Of a DNA stretch of 42,090 bases, positions 1-5,926 are shown piece after piece. The DNA is taken from IMG/VR virus record IMGVR_UViG_3300002460_000066, positions 547 to 42,636 of that record; one strand, 5' to 3'. The notes under the pieces were generated by a model. It made no database searches. It saw nothing but the letters and a program-made list of their open reading frames with translations, and had not been told where the DNA came from. The translations under genes were made by a program, and so were the position numbers. The stretch is from a virus. The number at the start of each line of letters is the position of its first letter. Positions within the stretch are counted from its first letter, which is position 1.

Positions 1-90
1 TTAGTATGCTACGGGGTAGTAGTAAAGTTATGGGGTAGCGGGTTGGGTAGATAACCACTAAATTAAAATTTCCATTATTTTCCAAAACTT
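1..90. repeat. Left copy of 90-bp terminal overlap (circular genome)
   Basis: Bases 1-90 are identical to 42001-42090. A 90-base exact overlap is what a de Bruijn assembler leaves when it closes a circle, so the molecule is most simply a 42,000-bp circle or a circularly permuted linear genome. No gene is interrupted by the joint. A real 90-bp terminal redundancy is possible but less likely. Confidence 0.9.
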
Positions 91-146
91 CTCTTAATGA
101 AGATTTATATAGCGTTATATGACTTCTATATTACAGGATAGCAATC

Positions 147-156
147 TTTATATATA
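147..156 (+). promoter_or_regulatory. TATA box for the 180-544 operon
   Basis: The word TTTATATATA is centred about 27 bp upstream of the ATG at 180, the normal archaeal distance from TATA box to transcription start. The transcript would therefore begin at or next to the start codon and be leaderless. No Shine-Dalgarno sequence is present, which fits. Confidence 0.6.
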
Positions 157-179
157 GGATTATATTACATCTATATAGC

Positions 180-377
180 ATGAAGAAGACTGTAATGGTA
201 TTTGGGAAAAGAGGGGCGCATGTTTCTGTGCCTGCGGAATGGCGCGGAAAAGAAGTTGAGATAACCTTGATTGATGATCCAGACGCGGGTAAACCGATAA
301 CATGGTTTGAAATCAAAAAGCTAGTTGTAAAAATCGTTGAAGACAAAATTGAGGAAGCAAAGGGAGGGCACCGATGA
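180..377 (+). CDS. DUF2080-like small protein, AbrB-like
   Basis: This is a 65-residue protein. Its first half (VFGKRGAHVSVPAEWRGKEV, residues 7-26) matches my recollection of archaeal DUF2080 proteins, where a phrase like PFGN-GHV-LPKEW-GK is typical. Those small proteins are often found beside transposases and have an AbrB/SpoVT-like swapped-hairpin look, which suggests DNA binding. The second half is a charged helix. No transposase lies nearby. The start is leaderless from the TATA box at 147-156, and the stop overlaps the next start (ATGA). Family match by eye only. Confidence 0.65.
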   Translation: MKKTVMVFGKRGAHVSVPAEWRGKEVEITLIDDPDAGKPITWFEIKKLVVKIVEDKIEEAKGGHR

Positions 378-544
378 ACGTGAAACTTTATGTAAAAGAT
401 ACGGTTGAACGTATCGAAGAATATCACGAAGTGACTAAAATAACCCAACTTAAGAAGGCGAGGATATTACGCATTGAAAGTGTATTTATGGATCCAATCC
501 ATCTCCCAGTGGGCATAATCATAAAATTGGAGATTACTTACTGA
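374..544 (+). CDS. Hypothetical 56-residue protein coupled to the DUF2080-like gene
   Basis: Its ATG overlaps the stop of the preceding gene by four bases (ATGA), which implies translational coupling in a two-gene operon. The product is basic and mixed alpha/beta, with no motif I recognise. Its last eight codons lie inside the first unit of a 31-bp tandem duplication, so the C-terminal coding sequence is repeated downstream of the stop as non-coding DNA. Confidence 0.55.
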   Translation: MNVKLYVKDTVERIEEYHEVTKITQLKKARILRIESVFMDPIHLPVGIIIKLEITY

Positions 545-581
545 CTGCCTCATAAAATTGGAGATTACTTACTGACTGCCT
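520..581. repeat. Perfect 31-bp tandem duplication
   Basis: Units 520-550 and 551-581 are identical and directly adjacent. The first unit contains the end of the gene at 374-544 including its TGA, and the second is non-coding. The remaining bases to 717 lie between converging genes and show no gene or clear terminator. Perfect identity suggests a recent slippage event or a selected short repeat. Confidence 0.85.
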
Positions 582-717
582 GGCTTAATGAAGCCAATGC
601 CTCAGAAATGGGGCGCGAGAGTTACGTTTCGATATCGCAGTATAAACCCATTTAAAAACAAGTTGATATCCATAGCATGCGAGGCTCGGCGTGTTCAACT
701 CGCCATGCCGCATAAAA

Positions 718-2286
718 TCAAACAATCACGGCAGGCCTGGTACGTGGTGGCTTGTAAGGTATCCACATCGCTGATACTGGCGGGGATGCCAATCTTTTGG
801 CCGCAAAACAGGCATTGGCAAGCGAATCTGGTTCGTCATCTTTAACCCCCTCTGTCTTATGATGGACTTTGAGGTGGACAGACCCTTCAGGCTGCTCGAC
901 TCTCAAGCCCATGATCTGTTCTTTCAACTCAGGAATATCTCTGCCTTCAATCAGGCCGTGTTGGAATAAAGACTGGAAATTCAGATAGACTTCGGACTTG
1001 TTAGGAAGGGAATAAGTGAGTGACTCAATCTGGGTTTCTATGAATATCTGCCGGTCAATCAGTTCACTTTTCACATTGTCCCCCACTCCCACTTTGTCAT
1101 ATGCGAATTTAGCGATTGTGCACAAGCCCTTCAAGTGCTCAAGCTCATCGTAGATTTCACTCTTTTTAGTCCCTGGAGAAAATCGTTTGTGATAAACTAC
1201 CTGGATGCGTGGGAATAGTGGCTGATGCTTGTTTGGGATCTGTATAACTCCGTATAAAACGTTCCAGTCCGTAGCTTTTCCTTTCACATCTTCCCCCGCG
1301 AAGTCGCCGCCAAGAAACACGACAGAGCCAGGTGGAATGATCAGCGGTGAATTGTAAGAAGCGAATTTCTCGTATTGCTCCAAAGAAATGAATCCACCTT
1401 CAACTGAGACATACTGCGCCGCATAAATCGAAGCGAACCGGTGGGGTGGCAACCTGTTTTTTGCCTCAATATATTCCTCAAGCGAATTTCTCGGACACGC
1501 AAGCCAATTAAAGATATAGTTGTTAAACCGTGAATCTCCATTGAAACTTCTCCAGCCCAACCCTTGTTGGCCGTTTGGATTCGAGATAAAGACTATCTGC
1601 CCCATTGTCAAAAATGGATGCGTGAAATTCTTTGCCATGTTTGTTCTCGGCTCCAACATCTGATCGTAATAATCAGTGGGCGTCAAATCTGAATTTTTCT
1701 CCCAGAAGTTTATTTCGTCGCAAAGCTCTAAAGTGGCTGGAAAGCCAAGAACCCCTGATGTCGGCGCAAAAGACCTGAGAATAGATTCGCTTTTGTTCGG
1801 CCCTTCTATGTGTAATTCAGTCCTATTCTCGATTTCACCAACCAATTCCTGGTATGGGATACGCGCTTGATTTATGAGCTTTTTTATGATATCCAAAACG
1901 TGAATCGCCTGATCTTCTGATTTAGAGATGATAAGGACCGAAGCGTTAGGGACATGGATAGCATGGTGTAATGCTTTCACGCAGATGGCCCAAGTTTTTC
2001 CCACCTGGTTCGAGGCAGTCGCAAATACAAACCTGTTTTTATCGTTGATAAACCTATCCTGGTAATACCACAATTTTAGCGGCTCACCCTGATCGTCTTT
2101 GAGTGTAGCATACGCCCAGACAGTCGGATCTTTAAAAAGAACAGAACAGTGCGCATTGAACTCTTTAATAGGTATGTTGTATTTTCTTAGTTTGTCAAAC
2201 GAATCGAATTTGCTCTGAATTTCTCTTTGTCCTATTATCCTCTTCTCTTCAAAATTCGTTTCGTTGACTTCTTCGATTAAAGCCAT
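718..2286 (-). CDS. terL: Terminase large subunit
   Basis: This 522-residue protein is the DNA-packaging motor, with an N-terminal ATPase and a C-terminal RNase H-like nuclease. Visible motifs are the Walker A-like ATASNQVGKT (residues 89-98), Walker B TLELCDE (185-191), a coupling motif ISNPNG (235-240) and nuclease acidic residues in FLGGDFAGE (around D328), AYDKVGVGD (around D397) and DDEPDS (around D487). Length is normal for the family. It lies downstream of the small subunit on the minus strand and is probably co-transcribed from the late box at 2995-3013. The Shine-Dalgarno sequence is weak. Confidence 0.95.
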   Translation of the reverse strand: MALIEEVNETNFEEKRIIGQREIQSKFDSFDKLRKYNIPIKEFNAHCSVLFKDPTVWAYATLKDDQGEPLKLWYYQDRFINDKNRFVFATASNQVGKTWAICVKALHHAIHVPNASVLIISKSEDQAIHVLDIIKKLINQARIPYQELVGEIENRTELHIEGPNKSESILRSFAPTSGVLGFPATLELCDEINFWEKNSDLTPTDYYDQMLEPRTNMAKNFTHPFLTMGQIVFISNPNGQQGLGWRSFNGDSRFNNYIFNWLACPRNSLEEYIEAKNRLPPHRFASIYAAQYVSVEGGFISLEQYEKFASYNSPLIIPPGSVVFLGGDFAGEDVKGKATDWNVLYGVIQIPNKHQPLFPRIQVVYHKRFSPGTKKSEIYDELEHLKGLCTIAKFAYDKVGVGDNVKSELIDRQIFIETQIESLTYSLPNKSEVYLNFQSLFQHGLIEGRDIPELKEQIMGLRVEQPEGSVHLKVHHKTEGVKDDEPDSLANACFAAKRLASPPVSAMWIPYKPPRTRPAVIV

Positions 2287-2372
2287 CGTTTTCTATTCTC
2301 ACTGTAGATGACAACATTGTTTATGAAACTCATTTCTCTTTATACTCCACAAAAGAAACGTTCACGACTAAA

Positions 2373-2972
2373 TCAAGCTTCGACAGTGTTTCCGTCAGCT
2401 TTTTTATCTTCTGTGTTTTTTGATTCCTTTCCTTCTGCGTCTCCACCTCTATTATTATCTGATCCCACTTTTTGCTCATCGAACATCATCTCCCGAATGT
2501 CTTTATAACCCACATTCACATTGACATGTCTCTCCCCATATTTCAATTTGTGCAGGTCGACAAATAGCTCTTTAAGCAATCTGATCTGTTTTATGTCCTC
2601 TTCATCCAATGGTTCACCTATCTCTAATTTTTTAAGTGCGCGCTGCGCAAGATCAGTCTCCATCAAGCGAGTGAGATTCTCAAGTTTCATGATTTCGTTG
2701 AGTTCATCACCACTGCGCATTTTCAGCCAGGATACAAAGAGATTGTATTCTTCCAATAATTCACCTGCATCCTTATATTTTCTCTCGACGGCTTTCATCA
2801 TCTTGACAACCATGGAATCTTTCTTGCCCCCTTCCTTGTTTTGGTTGATGACCAGGCCTGCGCCGTTCCACTTTTTCGTGCGGATAGAAGACCTTATCTT
2901 GCCGCCCAACGTTTTTGGTCCGGTGCGTTTTCCTTCAGCAAGTTTCCATATCTCGGGGTTTCCTTTGTACAT
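2373..2972 (-). CDS. terS: Terminase small subunit (putative)
   Basis: This 199-residue protein lies directly upstream of terL. It is charged and mostly helical, with a basic N-terminus (GPKTLGGKIRSSIRTKKWNG) resembling the DNA-contacting regions of small terminases, a helical core and an acidic tail rich in D, E and K. In-frame starts exist further upstream (TTG 3017, ATG 2981). I chose the ATG at 2972 because it lies 26.5 bp from the centre of the TATA box, exactly the spacing at the sister late promoter of the 3351 gene, so the mRNA would be leaderless. Function is assigned mainly from position. Confidence 0.7.
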   Translation of the reverse strand: MYKGNPEIWKLAEGKRTGPKTLGGKIRSSIRTKKWNGAGLVINQNKEGGKKDSMVVKMMKAVERKYKDAGELLEEYNLFVSWLKMRSGDELNEIMKLENLTRLMETDLAQRALKKLEIGEPLDEEDIKQIRLLKELFVDLHKLKYGERHVNVNVGYKDIREMMFDEQKVGSDNNRGGDAEGKESKNTEDKKADGNTVEA

Positions 2973-2994
2973 AAAACCCATATTGATACTTTTC

Positions 2995-3013
2995 TTTATA
3001 AACAGTGGGTTAT
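2995..3013 (-). promoter_or_regulatory. Late promoter box, terminase operon
   Basis: Read on the minus strand this is ATAACCCACTGTTTATAAA. It differs by one base from the three other copies at 3310-3328, 8424-8442 and 17174-17192. It combines a TATA box with a conserved upstream ATAACYCACTG element that does not look like a standard BRE. It faces the terminase genes and lies inside the divergent region with the gene at 3068. Confidence 0.85.
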
Positions 3014-3026
3014 CCAAAACGAAAAG

Positions 3027-3034
3027 TATATATA
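3027..3034 (+). promoter_or_regulatory. TATA box for the gene at 3068
   Basis: The run TATATATA is centred at 3030. Its expected start near 3057 gives an 11-base leader that contains a GGGGTGG ribosome-binding sequence before the ATG at 3068. It lacks the ACTCACTG element of the late promoters, so this gene is probably controlled differently. Confidence 0.5.
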
Positions 3035-3067
3035 GTAGCTTACCTACTAATCTGTGGGGTGGTTTAT

Positions 3068-3313
3068 ATGGATGTACGAGTTATAAATGGTGGGATAGAT
3101 AAGAGGCACAATAACCGTAAAAGGTTTTACCTCAATATCCCTCAAATATTAGTCGAGAAGATACAAGCAAAGCTAAAGCGTGAGGATATAGCCGGCGCGG
3201 TAATAGACCTTGTAGATGTGCGAGTACTTGGGTTTAAAGAACCCAACAAAAATCGCTTTAAAAAGAGGATCGAAGAGCCTTTGTTAGAAACTCCGCCTAC
3301 AGTGACTGTATAA
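3068..3313 (+). CDS. Small putative DNA-binding protein, ribbon-helix-helix-like
   Basis: This 81-residue basic protein has a segment KRFYLNIPQILVEKIQAKL followed by a second helix. That is a short beta strand plus two helices, which suggests a ribbon-helix-helix (CopG/MetJ type) fold. The start at ATG 3068 is preferred over the TTG at 3005 because GGGGTGG lies just before it. The gene is divergent from the terminases, so its product sits beside a late promoter. Its stop codon lies within the next late box. A role as regulator of late promoters is inference; the fold is a by-eye guess. Confidence 0.5.
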   Translation: MDVRVINGGIDKRHNNRKRFYLNIPQILVEKIQAKLKREDIAGAVIDLVDVRVLGFKEPNKNRFKKRIEEPLLETPPTVTV

Positions 3314-3328
3314 CTCACTGTTTATAAA
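3310..3328 (+). promoter_or_regulatory. Late promoter box, membrane protein/portal operon
   Basis: ATAACTCACTGTTTATAAA is identical to the copies at 8424-8442 and 17174-17192. The TATA centre is 26.5 bp from the ATG at 3351, so the transcript is predicted to be leaderless. The box overlaps the stop codon of the preceding gene. Confidence 0.85.
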
Positions 3329-3350
3329 CAATTTTTTCTTTTTCTTATTA

Positions 3351-3728
3351 ATGTTTGAAAATCCCGAAAAATTCCCATATCTAGTCAAAAAACGCCAAGA
3401 ATTGTGGGAAAATCTCGATGTTTTACGCATACATTATCTTGGCATAAAAACCAACATTTTCAAGCTTTTCCCATACAGGAAAGACCATGAAACTGATTCG
3501 AGGTTTTACGTCTTAATCCGGCACATCGAAAGAAGGGCTATCGATTATCTTGCAAGCGGCCTCATCATAAATTATATTCTCTGGGTGTGGCGAGGAATAG
3601 AAATCTCCATAACCTCCATGTGTGCGATTTCACTTGCTCTTTTTACCCTCGCCACACTCAGTTCAAAAGTGTGGGATAAGTTTGTTGCAGGAATGAAGGA
3701 AATCGCTAGAAGTTTTCCTAAAAGGTAG
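3351..3728 (+). CDS. Putative membrane protein at the head of the portal operon
   Basis: This 125-residue protein has a basic N-terminal half (many K, R, H) and hydrophobic segments around residues 68-80 and 88-102 separated by a short polar turn, followed by a basic tail. It could be a small two-pass membrane protein. It is the first gene after a late promoter and is leaderless. It ends 5 bases before the portal gene. The family is unknown to me; a role in virion assembly or membrane association is possible but unproven. Confidence 0.6.
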   Translation: MFENPEKFPYLVKKRQELWENLDVLRIHYLGIKTNIFKLFPYRKDHETDSRFYVLIRHIERRAIDYLASGLIINYILWVWRGIEISITSMCAISLALFTLATLSSKVWDKFVAGMKEIARSFPKR

Positions 3729-3733
3729 GCACT

Positions 3734-5368
3734 ATGCTGATAAACACAAAAGAGCTGTTTATACCGGTCTCATTCAAAGAAAGGCCGATTTACAACGAGC
3801 CATTATTAACACAAGGGATTTACAGCACACAGCCGGAAAATTACAAGAATGTAATTAACTGGATCAAAAGGACTCCCGAAGCTATCGGCATAATAAACGC
3901 AATAGCGACGGATATTATCTCAGACGGGCACGAGTTTATAGGAACAGATGAAAGCTCAAGCAACAAGCAGAAGAAAGCAAGGGCTGAAGATTTCTGGAAA
4001 GCCAATAGGGGCCGCGAGCAATTAAAAGCAGCATTATTCGACTGGCTGTGCCTCGGCAACGGTGCATTATGGAAAGGCAAGATTTCTGGGACTGATATGA
4101 AAGAGGCTTTTGATAAAGCTTTTCCGCCAGTTGGGCTGGATTTCAAGGAATTTGATTTCAAGCAAAGAATTGACGAGGATCTGTTAAAACCGAAGAAATT
4201 GGTGCATATCCCCTGGTCGACTGTGAGTATCGACATCAATTCAGACGCAACCGGTATTTTACGCTTCAGGCAGTCAATCCCGGGAAAGCAGGACATTTAT
4301 TTTTCACCGGAAGAAGTCATCCACGCCAAATTCATGAACTTCGACGGAAAAGTGTATGGCTATACCCCGATGTTTGCCAGTATGTCTGTTATTTCTACTC
4401 TTGGCCTTATCAAAGACCACAACGGCTATTTCTTTGAAAATGGCGGCGTTCCTGACTGGATGTTTATTTTGCCGAAAGAAATGGCCGGCTCTCCGAACCA
4501 CAAAGAATTAGTGCAGGTAATGCAGAAATACAAAGAGACGCGGCACAAGCACGGCAATCTTGTTTTTACAGGAGAAGTAGAACCTCAAGAGCTAAACAAG
4601 TTTGACAAAGACATGGAATTTAGGCAGCATGCTATCTATTTAACTGGCGTGCTTGCATTAGCTTTCGGTATGCCAGTCGCGAGGATTGCTTCGATTGTCG
4701 GCGCTACGGTAAAGATGCCCGCCGGTTCACAAGACCTTTCTGACGCAGGATACTGGAGAAGCATAAGCTCGTCGCAGGATTACTGGGAAGATCTGCTTAA
4801 CACCCAACTATTTGAGCCGGATTTTAGAGTCCACTACAAATTCAAGCGTGGCTACAAGAACGATGAGATAAAAGAAGCGCAGAGAGACATCCAAACGTTA
4901 CAGGTAGCCAACGATCTGTTGAAGATGGGTGCGGTCACAGACGAATATGTGAAAGAAAAATTGATGATACCTGACCGTTTTTGGACTGGCAAGAAACTTA
5001 TACCAGTAGAAAGCGGCTTTGGCGGTGGATTCAAGCCGGGCCAGAAAGGCGCTCCTTCTGATGCTGAAACTTTGCCTGGTGAAGCATCCAAAGCCAAGTC
5101 CGTGCGGAAGAAAGCCGAGCAGGAAAAAGTAAATGAGCAGAAAGAATTTGAGCGCGTCGAAGAAGTTGACATAGAGACTTTTTTGAGGCTTTTCAACTAT
5201 TGGGTGCAAAACAGCGAAACTAGGAGAGTCCTCTGGAAAGACGTAGGAATGAACTACATCATGAAGATACACACACCTGATGTAGTGTTCAAGACTACTA
5301 TCGCGAAGTCCGAGCTCTCCAAAGTGTTGGGGCAGCTTCTTTTTAGCAGGGGGATAAAGGTGATATGA
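3734..5368 (+). CDS. Portal protein, HK97/SPP1-like
   Basis: This 544-residue protein would form the ring at the packaging vertex. The family pattern is visible: an early helix about a first region cross (WIKRTPEAIGIINAIATDI), beta-rich clip and wing sections, the frequent portal phrase FSPEEVIHAKF, then YGYTPM and a helical stem and crown. The C-terminal 110 residues are charged (KAKSVRKKAEQEKVNEQKEF) and may reach into the capsid. It follows terminase and precedes capsid genes, as in most tailed viruses. The start follows the upstream stop by five bases. Confidence 0.88.
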   Translation: MLINTKELFIPVSFKERPIYNEPLLTQGIYSTQPENYKNVINWIKRTPEAIGIINAIATDIISDGHEFIGTDESSSNKQKKARAEDFWKANRGREQLKAALFDWLCLGNGALWKGKISGTDMKEAFDKAFPPVGLDFKEFDFKQRIDEDLLKPKKLVHIPWSTVSIDINSDATGILRFRQSIPGKQDIYFSPEEVIHAKFMNFDGKVYGYTPMFASMSVISTLGLIKDHNGYFFENGGVPDWMFILPKEMAGSPNHKELVQVMQKYKETRHKHGNLVFTGEVEPQELNKFDKDMEFRQHAIYLTGVLALAFGMPVARIASIVGATVKMPAGSQDLSDAGYWRSISSSQDYWEDLLNTQLFEPDFRVHYKFKRGYKNDEIKEAQRDIQTLQVANDLLKMGAVTDEYVKEKLMIPDRFWTGKKLIPVESGFGGGFKPGQKGAPSDAETLPGEASKAKSVRKKAEQEKVNEQKEFERVEEVDIETFLRLFNYWVQNSETRRVLWKDVGMNYIMKIHTPDVVFKTTIAKSELSKVLGQLLFSRGIKVI

Positions 5369-5926
5369 ATGCCACCACCGATTCCTTATATTGTTTCTGG
5401 CACGGTTTATAAAGGCCCGTTTGAAGCAACTTCTAATTTATCGGGCACTGTTGGAACCGGTGGCGGGCAGACACTAAACATTTATCTGGGCGGAAGCACC
5501 GAACCTGCGTCTGGTGTGGTTGTCACACTTGTTCATACAAATGGAACGCTGACAACCACAACCGATTCTAATGGGGCGTACTCGATAAACATAGGGAACT
5601 TGACAAGTTACATCCAGGGCGATTCTTTTACTATTTCTGCTTCGACTGTTTCAAGTGATAATCTTGATGACACCAACGTCTTGAACGGGGTAAGGCCGGT
5701 GAAACTGATTGACGATGATGGCGAAGCATATACAAGTAAATACCCCATTCCCGTACAATTAGCCAATGATTTGATTCCAAACCAAAACGCTTCGCTTTCG
5801 ATGACTTATTCCGGGACTAATTTAACGCAAGTTGATATGGCTATTGATGGCACGACTTATAGGAAAACTTTTACTTACGACGGAAGCAACAATCTTTTGA
5901 CTTCAACTAGGTGGGCAAAACAATGA
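5369..5926 (+). CDS. Ig-like/carboxypeptidase-regulatory-like structural protein
   Basis: This 185-residue protein is rich in T, S, G and N. Residues around 45-80 (SGVVVTLVHTNGTLTTTTDS then NGAYSINIGNL) have the pattern of transthyretin-like CarboxypepD_reg or SdrD B-like repeats; the same pattern recurs in the proteins at 14516 and 15774. The C-terminal part ends in a simple beta pattern (YDGSNNLLTSTRWAKQ). The start directly follows the portal stop and is served by AGGTGATATG. It is probably a decoration or short fibre protein. Confidence 0.6.
   Translation: MPPPIPYIVSGTVYKGPFEATSNLSGTVGTGGGQTLNIYLGGSTEPASGVVVTLVHTNGTLTTTTDSNGAYSINIGNLTSYIQGDSFTISASTVSSDNLDDTNVLNGVRPVKLIDDDGEAYTSKYPIPVQLANDLIPNQNASLSMTYSGTNLTQVDMAIDGTTYRKTFTYDGSNNLLTSTRWAKQ

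Larger units (their letters stand above)
1..179. other. Right part of the divergent intergenic region, possible replication origin
   Basis: Together with 41906-42000 this forms about 274 bp without a supported gene, between the leftward operon starting at 41905 and the rightward operon starting at 180. It holds four G-runs on the plus strand (13-16, 32-35, 40-42, 45-47), three of them within a repeated GGGTAG-type word, followed by a very AT-rich stretch with several TATA-like words at about 103-176. A G-rich block next to an easily melted AT-rich block between divergent promoters is typical of origins, but no replication protein gene is present to support this. Confidence 0.4.

Noticed and set aside
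588-845. 85-residue rightward frame at the end of the terminase gene
   Set aside because: Its second half runs antisense to terL, it has no ribosome site or TATA box, and the sequence has no family pattern.
3841-4296. 151-residue frame antisense to the portal gene
   Set aside because: Ser/Ile/Phe-rich composition typical of the reverse complement of a real gene; no promoter or ribosome site.
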